Positions 33,866 to 45,148 of a DNA stretch of 64,000 nucleotides are shown here, one piece after another; the first letter of the stretch is position 1, and each line of letters opens with the position of its first letter. Origin of the DNA: Echinarachnius parma (Eukaryota; Echinodermata; Echinoidea; Clypeasteroida; Echinarachniidae); the NCBI GenBank assembly GCA_037951105.1, contig JBAMJV010011236.1, positions 46,001 through 110,000 of the forward strand. Direction: 5' to 3'. A program made the position numbers and the translations under genes. The notes under the pieces are model-generated. The model did no database searches, was not told the origin of the DNA, and saw nothing but the letters and a program-made list of their open reading frames with translations.

Positions 33866-34464
33866 AAAGTAATAGAAGAGATATGAACGCTCAAACTTGA
33901 ATTGCGGAACTTTTTGTGAGGGATTAATTTCAACACATGTGCCATGGATCTGTCGTCTGAGCCCTAAATCTTACACTTACTGACATCTATTGTAATCGTG
34001 TGAAAATGGAATGGAATAGAAACAGAGGCAAACTCCTCAACTTAGCTAATTGGATATTTAGAGGTCTGTCTATTTATCTGATACACTAATTTCCGCTGCT
34101 CGCATTAATTCATAAATCATTCAAAAAGGTCATAATTTCAACCAAGTAAAAAGACTCGTTACTTATATCACCATAATACAGGCATCGCGGGGTCATGTTG
34201 ATAATACGGAATAAAGTGTAATTTTGTATAATATAATTAATTGGAAATCTCGTTGAAAGTTAAAGTGATATAAATTTTAATTTCAATATTTTGACGAAAA
34301 CTTGTTCATTAGACAAAATATATACCGCCGCTGTACCAATGCAAAGTAATAGAAGGGATATGAACGCTCAGACTTGAATTGCGGAACTTTTTGTGAGGGA
34401 TTAATATCAACACCTGTGCCATGGATCTGTCGTCTGAGCCCTAAATCTTACACTTACTGACATT
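33866..34464 (+). repeat. Repeat A second copy flanked by 121-bp direct repeats B
   Basis: B (33866-33986) and B' (34343-34464) share AAAGTAATAGAAG, ATATGAACGCTCA, TTGTGAGGGATTAAT and TCTGTCGTCTGAGCCC. Between them, joined almost without extra bases, lies repeat A' (33990-34343), a close copy of 31778-32133. The first A copy has no B flanks. Confidence 0.85.
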
Positions 34465-34486
34465 GACATTTCGAGAAAATACGTAA

Positions 34487-35215
34487 CTATTATTTATTTA
34501 TTTATTTTGTAAAACGAAATGTATGTTCTTTAGTAAATCTATAGATTCGTTACCGGCTAACATAGTTTTTGAAAACACCCCATTGGAGTGTGTTTCATTC
34601 ATTACATTTTTGGGTGTAACGGTTGATAATACCCTTTCTTGGAAACATCATATTGATAATATTTGTAAAATTATTTCTCGTAATATTGGTATAATTAATA
34701 AAGTAAAAACATGTCTTCATTTTAATTGAATAATTATGCTTTATAGTTCTTTGATACTCCCATACTTGAATTATGGTATTTTAGTTTGGGGAAACACACA
34801 TGAAACTTTATTAGATAAAGTGTTGTTATTACAAAAGAAGGTTATTCGTATTATTTGTAATTCCCCCTTTCGCTCCCATACAGACTCTTTATTGTTTGAA
34901 AATAAGATGCTGAAAGTAAAAGACCTATATTTATTTCACCTTGCTAAATTCATGTATAATTATAATAATAACATGCTGCCATCTGTTTTTCAAGAAATGT
35001 TTTTTTTAAATAGCTCAGTCCATAATTATCCAACTAGACATTCTGAAGAATTTCATTTACCTCTCTTGCGGACCCTCCTTGCTCAAAATACATTTATATA
35101 TGAAGGCCCTACATTATGGAATTCTTTAAGTAATGAAATAAAAAATGCTCCATCGATTCATATTTTTAAGAAAAATGTAAACAATTTTTTATTACAATCT
35201 TATGAACATCACTGA
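34487..35215 (+). pseudogene. CR1/L2-like LINE, C-terminal end of reverse transcriptase
   Basis: The frame opens KTKCMFFSK and gives VSFITFLGVTVDNTLSWKHH, a stop (TGA at 34727-34729), then, still in the same frame, LYSSLILPYLNYGILVWGNT and a C-terminus with YEGPTLWNSLSNEIKNAPSI, ending at 35215. These are the thumb and C-terminal signatures of CR1/L2/jockey-type reverse transcriptases. Catalytic YADD and upstream domains are absent, so the insertion is 5'-truncated, the usual outcome of incomplete target-primed reverse transcription. The single nonsense codon and otherwise intact frame suggest a fairly young copy. Confidence 0.88.
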
Positions 35216-35998
35216 ATTAAATCGCCCATTTCCCCCCCCCCCCCCCCGTGCTTACGACATCCTAAACAAGGACATTCTTTACTCGCGGACTCAAAATGTA
35301 ATCTGATATTATATATTGTGCCTTCTCATGCATAGTTCCTTTCTATTAAGCGCAACTCTTTTTCCTCATTTCCACGACCGCTTTCGACATCTCGAAAGCG
35401 GTCGTGGGTCTTCGGCGACCTACTCTTTTGTTCAGGGAGCCATTGTATGTCCATGCATGAGAGGCTATCCTTTCACCTATGTTCGATAATTCTCCCATTC
35501 ATTCGTCATTTAATCATCGTTCGGACAATGCTTCGCCTCCCACTGCCAAATGTATGAATGGGGATTAGGAGCGCATCGAGAGCGCAGCGAGAGCGTAGCC
35601 TGTGTGACGGGGGTATTACATACATTTGTACCTCCAATCTCTCACTTCCTTTTGGCAGTGTCTAATTGTTTGTATTGTGTCCGTCTTCTCCTCTTATTGT
35701 TGTCACGTAAAGTTTTCTCTTGTCCAATGTTGGTCTCTGTTGGCATCCCGTTTTTCCTCTCTATACTTATTTTGTTGTTGTTGTAGTCTAGAATGTGTTA
35801 ATTTAAATGTACAATATACCTAACTATTATCTGAGGGGTCCACAATTGTACAAGCAATGCTTTTTAGTGGACCCCTCTTGTTTCCAATATGTATATCCCT
35901 ATTTTGTAAAAAATTATTTGTAATGTTTGTAACCATTTTGTAAACATTTGTAATGTTTTGTTGGAAGCAAGAATAAATTGAAATTGAAATTGAAATTG
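35216..35998 (+). mobile_element. 3' UTR and tandem tail of the CR1/L2-like LINE
   Basis: This follows the RT frame directly. It contains a perfect 16-bp stem with a 4-nt loop at 35372-35407 (CCACGACCGCTTTCGA and its complement), a second 11-bp stem at 35833-35843 with 35867-35877 (GAGGGGTCCAC), and ends AATAAATTGAAATTGAAATT, a short (TTGAAA)n tail. Stem-loops and short tandem tails are known 3' recognition features of CR1/L2-type LINEs. Their role here is inferred. Confidence 0.75.
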
Positions 35999-37018
35999 GT
36001 ATTTATTCATTAATTTTGTTTTAGAGTATTTATTTATTTATGTATCTATTCATTCATTCATTTATTTATCATCACTATTATAAGTATAATGATTATGATT
36101 ATTATTACCATTTGTTTAATTGTATTTACTTGTATTTGTGTTATTTCATTGTATTTATTGAATCATTATTATTATGATTATGATTATAATTTATTTTGAT
36201 TCTTTTTATTTATTTATTTATTTTGTATTTTTATTTGGGGGGGGGGGGGGGGGGGGGGGTGGATATCCTATCCCCCTCCCCCCGTATCACCCGGGCTATG
36301 CCACCCCCCGTAATCCGAGATGAATATACGTGGAGTCGAAGAGACATACATACGTAAATTATCTGGTCAGGACATAGCCGTCGCAAAAGACACATTTGAC
36401 TGATTGCATGGGTATATTATATAACATTTCCATTTCCTACCATTTCTCCCATTTACGGAGTAAACAAAAGAATACATATCCTGCAGAAAATGCTGGCTAA
36501 AAGACTCGCACATACGCAGCGTAAGGACAAGGTAGGGATATAAGTCTAGGGAACATGAAACGAGGGGCAAGGTCATAAAGGTGGGATGTTGCTACAGTCA
36601 AACCTGTCTTTATAGAATCCAGCCAATTGCGCATGTTGCAACCTGCCTGTATACTTGTATATGTATTAACCATCACCCATGTCAACCGTGATCTTATTTA
36701 CTTAGTTCCCGTCGGTGGTCACTTTAGACAGATTTGACATTATATAACAAACAAATCTGCCTATAGTGGCCACCAACTACAGAGAAAAGATCGACTGTAG
36801 AGAAAAACAATATTATAGAACCTGTTTATCAATGTTTATAGAGGTCTGTCTCCAGTGGTCCCTTCTGTGTTTCCCACCGGTGGTCGCTATACACAGGTCA
36901 AAAGGTACTAAACATGGTCTTATTCATCTTATTATATTGTATATTATATATGATATTATATTGTAATTTACGCACCCCCTCCCCCCCCCCCCTTGACAAA
37001 TCCTGGCTACGGGCCTGT
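35999..37018. repeat. Low-complexity AT, G run and hAT-like fragments
   Basis: (TTTA)n-rich at 36000-36235, then a 23-bp G run at 36237-36259. From 36590 to 36905 short motifs like GTCAAACCTGTCTTTATAGA, GGTGGTCACTTTAGACAG and GGTGGTCGCTATACACAGGT recur in both orientations, resembling an eroded inverted-repeat element. At 36977-37018 a C run leads into TGGCTACGGGCCTG, the complement of a hAT-type terminus. No gene. Confidence 0.45.
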
Positions 37019-38701
37019 ATAGTATAGTATACAAAAAATGAATGTTTATCAAAGAACAGTTTGATGGCACTTTAATTGGAAAAGTTTATTATTTTTCAAA
37101 GAAAACAGACTTTTTAAAAAGGAGGCCATATAATGGCACCCTCTTTCAATGTGATTTGTTTGCGCAGTGAAATGCAAATCGCCATTACAGGACAATTACG
37201 ATCGCAGTCGGCATATAAGGTATGGCATTATTTTCATCTTCATTTGAAGTTCAATCTTTATGAATTTTGTGTTTTTTACTAACTTAGCTTTTCAGATATC
37301 GGTTGTTAAAAATTAGGGGGCCGTATTCGGACACCGCATCATACTACACGTTATAATTGTGCTTTGAGTGGCTTTCATTAATTTATGTAAGAATGTACAT
37401 TAGTCCAAAATTATTGTGTTATATTAAAGAAAGGACCACTTTGCTTAACCATGAATTTTGTACCACTTTTGTATATCAAGAGTTGATTGTGTGAAAATAG
37501 CATTTTTTGAAGTACCAAAGTCACAATCAGATGAATCACATAAAGCACTTTTGTATATATTATTTTGATGCAATGCTTTTATGTTTTGTACATTTTGTAT
37601 AACCTTTGTTCGAAATTGGAAAGTTCAATTAAGAATATTTCGATAACATCTCATTTATAGGAATAGAATCAAATTAAATGTAAATGATAAATTAAATTTG
37701 TATAGAATCTAATTTTGTAGAATTTGTTCTGATGCAAACTCGGAATCATTCCCTTAAAGGGCATTCATTTGTAACTTTGTTCAAATCTACCAAAATAATG
37801 TGTAACTTTATCGGTCCTCTTGTGCCTTGCTAATGTTCTATATCTAATCAGCTGCTATATTTATAAATAATGATCGATTTTTAAAAATCATTCTCGTTCG
37901 TTACTGAGGTATGCATGATTTAATCTTCATGATATAACGTTCAACTGTGTTCCAAACTATGGCAATCAGTCGGCAAATGACAGCGTGTGTATTATCTCTC
38001 ATTTCCCGGGCGTATATGACATTTTGAAGAACACTAAACTTTCACATCATGCATCGGAGGACAAAGCAAATTTCCTTCAATAAAATCAGTGTTGTTAAAA
38101 ATCACATGTAGACATATAAAAGTATAATTAGTTTGGTAACATTAACATAGTGATATTTCCTTTTATTGATAGGGTTATGACTGAATCAGCAGGGCACTTT
38201 CATTATGTGTTTAAACCTATAACCTATAAACCTATAAAAAAAAATTGTATTAATACACACCACTCGTATATTATCAAATGTTTAACCCAGGAGCTCTTTA
38301 AATCAATCCGGGACGTGGCGAGGGATTTTCCCAATGCCATGTCAACGTTGTAATGATAATTTACTGAAAATAATGTGTGTTTACTCGCTTGCATCAGTAA
38401 CCATTAAAGAGGCCTTGTTGTCTTGTCTCGTTGGCTTTACGTGATTGGACTGACAGGGGGGGGGGGGGGGGGGCAAAAACATCATAGGGGCATACCTTAT
38501 CTTTTTCTGTATTTCCAATAGATTGTCCTCTTATTTCGTTTTACTGTTGTTAATTTTGTATTTGTTTATATTTGCACATTTATTCGGGGGAAACTATCAT
38601 TGTACACGTTGTATCGGATTCCATAGACATGATAGATGCATGCTTTTCTTTAGGTAGTGCGAGAGATAATCATGGGCTTATAATTGCAAACACACTTCAG
38701 G
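37019..38701. other. Intergenic, nothing recognised
   Basis: AT-rich, G run at 38455-38473. No domain-bearing frame or repeat structure recognised. Confidence 0.35.
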
Positions 38702-38793
38702 TTAAAGGTGCAACGATGCACCTTCAGACTGAAGGTGCAACGTTTCTATTGTTATAAAGGTGCAAATGTGCACCTATAAAGGTGCTGCCAGTG
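38702..38793. repeat. Cluster of AAGGTGCA half-sites forming palindromes
   Basis: AAAGGTGCAACGATGCACCTT, then GAAGGTGCAACG, AAAGGTGCAAATGTGCACCT and AAAGGTGCTGCC occur within 92 bp. Two pairs are inverted and form short hairpins. The origin is unknown. Confidence 0.6.
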
Positions 38794-39010
38794 TGGCAAA
38801 AAAGGTTGCAAAAGTGACCCATTTTTTCTTAGTGTGTAGGTTCACGATTTATATTAAAATTATATATAAAATATGAATGACTATAATATGCGTGTTTGTG
38901 TATTCATTATAGCAGTATTGGGGGACGCCGCTCACACAAAACAAATAAATATACGTTTGTATATCCTTCATTAATGAAATCCTGTTGGTGAATCATCGGT
39001 GACAGAAAAA

Positions 39011-39053
39011 GCACTATTTTCTTCGGGGCTGCGCCCCTCAGAAAATAGTGCTC
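39011..39053. repeat. Perfect hairpin
   Basis: GCACTATTTTCT and AGAAAATAGTGC enclose a second small stem, GGGGCTGCGCCCC. It lies 30 bp left of a 165-bp inverted-repeat element. Confidence 0.7.
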
Positions 39054-39081
39054 TCAGAGCATGGTATTTTTGTTTACTATT

Positions 39082-39246
39082 CCCTACCGGAAAGAACACA
39101 GTGTGGCACAGTGTGAACACACAGTGTGGCAGAGTGTGAACACACCGTGTTTCACAGCGTGAACACACGCTCCAATTTAACAAAGTCTGCATAGTATGTA
39201 GGACTGTGTTCACACTGTGGTCCACACTGTGTTCTTTCCGGTAGGG
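39082..39246. mobile_element. 165-bp element with perfect 25-bp inverted ends
   Basis: CCCTACCGGAAAGAACACAG TGTGG at 39082-39106 is exactly complementary to 39222-39246. Inside are four CACAGTGTG or CAGYGTGAACACA repeats. A looser array of ACAGTGTGAACA motifs is at about 43600-43780. No target duplication is clear and there is no coding sequence. Confidence 0.85.
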
Positions 39247-39894
39247 TGTACGGGAAAGAACATAATCATCGTTATACCAATCTGCTCATGTATACAAAGT
39301 TGGACAATAGTTGCTTTTAAATTGAATAGCTGAACAATAAAATGTTCGAAATGATAAAACTTGATTAAAAGTTGATTACCACAGATTAACTTCATCCGCA
39401 TATATATGCATAATGCGTGAACCACGTGCAAAACCACGCCGCGCGTGAATTCGAGCGAGTAGCCATGGATACTCAAGCTGACGAAGACGGACGGAACAAG
39501 CTGTACAATTTTTGCTAAATCTCAGCATGAAACCTTTCTTCATTTTTGTTATGGTTAAGATTTTACCGTGACCCTCTTGTATACTTCCCAACGCTGCTTA
39601 TCAAATTTAATCAGCCGACAAGGGGGGGCAATTTTTTTCTTCTTCTGTGAAGGGGGTACTGGGGAGAAACATGCATGTTCAACATGAAAACGAGCAAATT
39701 AACACCAAGATAGATAGATAATCAATACACGCACGGACATGACGTATATTATGGCGACAGGATGTTTTGCCGCTCCGACCAAGATCGCGACGCCCGACGT
39801 ATTCACATGTTTCAAGTTCAACTTTTGTAGGTTATTTGTTTTCACTTGCAATAAAATAACATTTATAACATGTTTACGTTTATTGTATGAAATC

Positions 39895-40452
39895 ATTAAA
39901 GTGATGCCTGTAAAGTGTATAACTCCACGAAAAATACTTGGAGCTTCCTCGTTTCTCTTCTGCCGTGTTGTTTAGCTTATGGTAAGAGGAGAATAAAATA
40001 GGGTTAGATTTTTTCAAATGTCCCTTTGGTATGAAGATAATTATCATTGAAAATCATTATTTCAAAAGCGTTGATCAACGCTTTTGATAAAAAGTACAAT
40101 TGTCCTAGCTGAACACGTCCGCATGCAGCACGCGTGAGAACATTCCGGAGATTGAACTTTGAGCCGAGCGAGTGCAAATTCCATGAATTCTGTACTACGT
40201 CTGTAAACATACATGGGTGCGAATATCTCAAACGGATCATTATTTACTGCGACAAATGTATGGCAGACCATCAGTATTCGGTGATAAAATATGAACTCAA
40301 TATTCGTTTTTTTCACTAGGTAAACAGTGTTCGTTTTCTTTCAAACTTTCACAAATCTTTCAATTGTATTTTACAATGATCTTGATATAGGATTGAAGTC
40401 TCAAATGTCATTTTGTGCAATATCTGACACTTTACAGGTATCACTTTAAGAT
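39895..40452. mobile_element. MITE (TTAAAGTGATGCCTGTAAAGTG family), copy 1
   Basis: Ends TTAAAGTGATGCCTGTAAAG and, reversed, TTAAAGTGATACCTGTAAAG. Body landmarks are ACTTGGAGCTTCCTCGTTTC, TACCGTGTTGTTTAGC (TGCCGTG here), CATTCCGGAGATTGAACTTT and CAGACCATCAGTATTCGGTG. Further copies are at 57337-57715 (shortened) and 58300-58843. A palindrome, CAAAAGCGTTGATCAACGCT TTTG, is at about 40062. Open frames at 40062-40319 lie entirely within it. Confidence 0.85.
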
Positions 40453-40689
40453 GTATATACAAACACAAATTAATAAAGAGGTAAGTTGACTATACACGTT
40501 TTATGTGGAAATCAAGGGCCCCGTGTACACTGAGAAGCGTTCCTTGTACAATATGGGTCTCTGGGAGTATTAACCTGTTCCCTACTACATTGTGCCAGTT
40601 CGCATAGAGTTAATGCAGAGTTCACCGGGATTCCGTAGGCAAGGGTTAAGTGAAAATCAACTAAATGCACTGAAACAGAGCGCGAAATA

Positions 40690-41068
40690 TTAAAGGGATC
40701 TAGTAACATTGTCCAAATCCTCAAAACTTACTTGGAACTCTAGCGGTTCTCTCATCCCTTGTTGTATTTGTATTAACAATAGAAACATGGGACAGGTTTC
40801 GTTTTTTTCGAATTTTCTCTTTCGTTAAAAAGATATTTACTATTACCTTATTAACTATCAACTGGAAAGTGATAACCGTGTACAAAGTCAGTGCTATGAG
40901 TAAGTGAATGTCACTTTGCATTTTTGCTCATTACTCGGCCATATAACATTAATTTAACATGGAATGTTCACGCATTAATCAGTGGACATATCAGACCACA
41001 ACAAAACAGATTGTATCAACCATTCATGACTTTTTGCAAATGTCAACAAATTTACTAGTTCCCTTTAA
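40690..41068 (+). mobile_element. GATC-MITE family, full copy
   Basis: Begins TTAAAGGGATCTAGTAACATTG and ends TTTACTAGTTCCCTTTAA. All internal motifs are present. Confidence 0.85.
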
Positions 41069-41428
41069 TACAGAATGATGATGATAATCATCATCTCCCT
41101 GCTCTTTACAAAATTGAATGCCCGCCAGAAACTGTCTGCTCTCAACCCTCACGTTTAACACCTGATTGGTTAATGTGCCCGAAGAAGTCCTAGTACTGTC
41201 CAAGAAACCTTAAGGGGATCTAGTAACTCTGTTGACATGTGCAAAAAGTGATGAATAGTTGATCAAATTTGTATTGTTGTGATCTGATATGTTTGCTTAG
41301 TGATGTGTGCAAATTTCACGCTAAATGGTTAATATCATTTATAAAATGGGTAAGAAGAATTCCTGCATTCTGATTGGTCAATTAGCGTTGAAGAGTTTTC
41401 TGATAATCAATATGGGTCAGTAGCTCAG

Positions 41429-41534
41429 TAATTTAGCGATATTGCAACGATAGTGCAATCGTATTGACGATAGCGAGTAATAATTTAGCGATACTGCAAC
41501 GATAGTGCAATCGTATTGACGATAGCGAGTAATA
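41429..41534 (+). repeat. Two 52-bp tandem repeats upstream of the Crypton relic
   Basis: Two near-identical units: TAATTTAGCGATATTGCAAC, then GATAGTGCAATCGTATTGAC, then GATAGCGAG. They sit about 70 bp before the relic's ATG, where a promoter or recombinase-binding region could be expected. Confidence 0.9.
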
Positions 41535-41603
41535 TCGTTAATTCGATCAAAATTTAGTGCTGAAACGTCTCGCGCCTCGACTGTGACTGTGCCGAAGTTC
41601 AAG

Positions 41604-42258
41604 ATGGCGAGATCGGGACCTCCTCCGAGATTCTAACTGCTAAATGATGATGATTTAGCAGAACTTTTGGATGATGCGGATGCAAAAAGTACAAAGAAAA
41701 CGATCAAATTCGGATTCTCCAAGCTGGAAAGCTTTGCTAAGCTAAAGGATGTGAACTTACTAGACATTTCAGCCCGTGTCCGTGAAGACACATCACAATT
41801 GGATTCGCTACTGGCTTCGTTTTACGCAGCGATACGGAAGGAAGATGGGTCGCTGTACTCGCAGAAATCCCTCCAGTACATATGGGGTTCATAGGCATTA
41901 TCTTGATCAGTACAATGTAGACATACAAAGAAAGAGTGCTTTCCCCAGAGTGCGAGAATGTACAAGGCTGTCTCTGTGAAACTGAAGAAAGATGGACTGG
42001 GTAGTGTAAAACACAAGGAACCCGTCAGTGCTGAAGATATGCAAAAGATTCAGGCTTCTGAAATGTTGGATTGTAACACAGCAGCTGGGCTCCAAAATAA
42101 GGTCTTTATTGACCTTATGATGTACTTCTGTAACCCGGGAAGAGAAAATGTGCGTTTCTTCAAAGCCAGTGACGTCATCGTGTCTACTGATGAAAACGGG
42201 CTACGTTATGTCACTAAGCGAGACAATCTCACAAAAAATCACAGAGAAAATGATGACG
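41604..42258 (+). pseudogene. Crypton-type tyrosine recombinase relic (DUF3504-like)
   Basis: From the ATG at 41604 (MARSGPPPRF, then stop TAA) the same frame continues LLNDDDLAELLDDADA and DTSQLDSLLASFYAAIRKED, GSLYSQKSLQYI. After a +1 shift come YGVHRHYLDQYNVD, and after another MYKAVSVKLKKDGLG, DCNTAAGLQNKVFIDLMMYF, CNPGRENVRFFK, LRYVTKRDNLTKNH. This matches the order of motifs in Crypton-derived proteins (the region shared with ZMYM2- and QRICH1-type host genes). One stop, two frameshifts and loss of the C-terminal catalytic R-H-R-Y part make it dead. It sits inside a GATC-MITE. Confidence 0.85.
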
Positions 42259-42495
42259 AGATATTCGCTATTCTCATTGCACTGACTTTGTATACAGTTA
42301 TGACTTTTCATTGGATAATTCAAAATCCAAACAATTCAATCGTAAATCTCTTTTTAATCAAAATGGACATTCGTTAAACCCAAACCTGTTCTTTGCTTCT
42401 ATTGGTAATACGAATGTTACAAGGTATGAGTATGCCACTATATATAGTTATAAGTAAGATTTGTGGATTTTGACAACGTTACTAGATCCATTTAA

Positions 42496-43443
42496 AGATA
42501 AGACTTATCTTAATAATAAGGGGCGCTGCCAGTATCGACCCAACACTAAAACAAATGTCACGGAGGCTCGGGGGCGATGAACACCCCGAAATGCCCCGCA
42601 CCCCCTTCAGCATTGTTCAGCCCCAAAATAGCCTCCGTATATCTTCAAAGACCCCATTAAATGTGTATTAAATGGTCAAAAAGTAGCCTTCGCATACAAC
42701 AACAAAAAAGGATCGATGCGATCCAGATGAGAAAGAAAGCAGAGAAAGGAGAAACGAGGAGAGCAAGATAAACATGCAATTTATACAGAAAAGACCACCA
42801 CCCGGCCTACTTGAAGAAAATGGTATACATTAACAAATACAATAACTATAATACATGTAAATAGATGAATAATACCAACAAAAAATAGATAAATCAATCA
42901 ATAAACACATCAATAAATTAATTAAACAATACATAAACATAAAAAAAAAACATATTCCGCACCCCCTCCTATAGATGTACAATAACATAATGTGGGGAAG
43001 TTGGCCAGTGCCAAGTGCCTTCAAATGAAGAAAAAAATTATACAAATACATAAAGCCCCCCCCCCCCCCCCCCCTCCCTCCCACTCCAATACATGCCGTT
43101 ACGCCACTTAATAATGTTTCCGTGTCCGAAAAGATACCATAGTCATTTGTCCGCATCATCATTTTCCAATAGAGAGAAAGGGGCTGGGGGGGGGGGGGGG
43201 TGAAGGGCGAAAACATTATTTATGCAATTTTTCTTATGTAGACTCTTCGAATTCAGCGTAAACAGATTGTCAATATAGCCCTGATGGAGATCTTCCTCAC
43301 TGGCATTAACCCATTAGTCCTAGAGCCATTGCCCTAGATGTAAAAAGAGAAAATCAAATAAAATCACATTTATAGTGTGATCTCAAGCGTCAACGTGGAT
43401 ACGAGTGACATGATCTCACTGAATTATTGATGCGATGCCTTTA
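42496..43443. other. Intergenic with C and G runs, no gene
   Basis: C run at 43057-43073 and G run at 43186-43200. The minus-strand frame at 42830-43216 is low-complexity and not a gene. Confidence 0.4.
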
Positions 43444-43515
43444 TTAAAGGGATCTAGTAACTTTGTTGACATGTGCAAAAAGTAATGAAAGGTTGATGAA
43501 GTGTGTATTACATGG
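43444..43515 (-). mobile_element. GATC-MITE family, end fragment
   Basis: TTAAAGGGATCTAGTAACTT, TGTTGACATGTGCAAAAAGT and ATGAAAGGTTGATGAAGTGT are the inverted 3' end of the family. The rest is missing. Confidence 0.75.
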
Positions 43516-44355
43516 TGTATAATTTGGGTGGAAAATATTAATTTCTCTTTTTTTGTTTACATTTCAGATTGGGTTTGTTTTTGTTCCGTAGTTATGGGGG
43601 TGCATGAAAACACCGTGTAGCACTGTGTAGACTACGTACAATTTGGAGCGTTTATAACAGTGTGAACATGCACTCATTACACTGTTGTCATAATATTGAA
43701 CACAAAGTGAACTCAATGAGAAAACACTGCGAATAACACTGTCAATACACTGTGCAGTACCCTGCGTTCACAATGTGTCAAATGGTGAGTTGCATCCATA
43801 TCCCCCGTACCCTGTGTATACTGTACAGAAAAGAAACAGAGAAATACATAACTCAATACGTATGTTTTCCAGTACTATTATTTGGCATTGAAACAACAAC
43901 AACAACAACAACAACTTGTTTTTAAATAACAGACAGATTTAGAGGAGCGATCGGTAAGTCAAATTAACAACAACTGCAAGGTTCTGAGAAGATCTTTAAC
44001 AAAATGTTTAGTCTGAAATGACGAAAATTTAAAATCGCTGTCAAATTCGCCATCCGACGTCAAAGATTTGCAATGTTTCGAATTTGTATTATACGCATTA
44101 TGTCGGCAACAATATCAGAGACAAACCGCGCTCGTTAGAAAGTCCAAATGAAATGTATTTTCACATGAAAGTCAAGGAAACATAAACAAGCACAAGAACG
44201 ATTTATCAGAAAATGTGAGCACTAGAGTACTGTACTATCTCTTTAAAAATCAATTATTATACAAATGTTGGCGAACATCTGCCATTACTATGTCGGTTTA
44301 GCCGAACAGTATAAACGCATCTACAATCAAATGTTCGATGAGAGCAATATTATAT
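43516..44355. other. Intergenic, CACTGTG-rich patch, no gene
   Basis: Between about 43600 and 43780 motifs CACTGTGTAG, ACAGTGTGAACA and ACACTGTCAATACACTGTG recur, reminiscent of the interior of 39082-39246. A (CAA)n run is near 43890. Otherwise nothing recognised. Confidence 0.35.
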
Positions 44356-44617
44356 GAAGAGCTTAATTCCAAAAGGCGCTAACTCCGCTTTCCATAATTA
44401 TTGAGTAAAATAATATATCAGTACATTGATAAGCTACGGCGTATATAGCTATCTAGAAATCCAAACTTTAGGGCAAATTACGCAATCAAAATCAAAATAT
44501 CGAGCGTGTTTCATGTTCATATTCCCATAAGCATGCATGTGTATACATTTTGACAAAGAAACTTGCTTTTGCTCCAAAGCTGAAAAGTGGATTTAGCGCC
44601 TTTTGCAATTAAGCTTT
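44356..44617. mobile_element. Fold-back MITE (AGAGCTTAATTCC family), copy 2
   Basis: Ends GAAGAGCTTAATTCCAAAAG and, reversed, AAAGCTTAATTGCAAAAGGC, as in 26975-27192. Confidence 0.8.
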
Positions 44618-45148
44618 ACATATCCACACTGGTAAAAGAAAAGTGGAAAATACAAGTCAGGCGTACAAATCCCCCATATCTATTGTCTTAATTTTTGTTT
44701 TTTTTTATTTGTGAAGAAAAAGAATGTATTATAATATATTGAAATATATACACATTTTACAATAAAGAGCATAAAACAAATTATAATATAATATATAAAA
44801 TAAAGAACAGGCTCAATAGATCGGCGCAAATATTTAGCATGAATGGAGAGCGGCAGAAAAAACACAAAAACAACAACAACGACATCAGGCGGAGCTGCAC
44901 TGCACCTGCAGATGTCGCTGCTCGTGTGATAGTCGCATTCGCCAATAATATTGTTCCTGCCATTTGGCCAGGTCACACGCGATGCCTTGTCAACCTTGTC
45001 AAGAGGCTAAACATTTTATGATGATTTGTATAAAACGTAGAATGCATCTGATCCCATAAATATTCTATAAATAGCGTAGTTAATTAATCATGTTCACTCA
45101 ACAAACTTGACTCCCATCATTGAAACACTTGACTTGGTTAAGAGTTCC
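44618..45148. other. Intergenic, nothing recognised
   Basis: AT-rich, with no convincing coding or repeat signal. Confidence 0.35.

Larger units (their letters stand above)
41213..42495 (-). mobile_element. GATC-MITE family copy split by a Crypton relic
   Basis: The left half (41213 to about 41335, inverted) runs from AAGGGGATCTAGTAACTC to CGCTAAATGGTTAATAT. The right half resumes at about 42262 with GATATTCGCTATTCTC, continues CATTGCACTGACTTTG and ends TTACTAGATCCATTTAAA at 42495. About 27 bp of the MITE are missing at the break, and in between lies the Crypton-like gene fragment and its upstream sequence. Confidence 0.8.

Noticed and set aside
40062..40319. Pair of opposed 60-80-codon frames, repeated near 58383-58722
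   Set aside because: Both are inside copies of the same MITE, and indels between copies change the frames, so they are not genes.
42830..43216. Minus-strand frame of 128 codons with Tyr/Cys-rich C-terminus
   Set aside because: It spans G and C runs, is low-complexity and has no domain signature.
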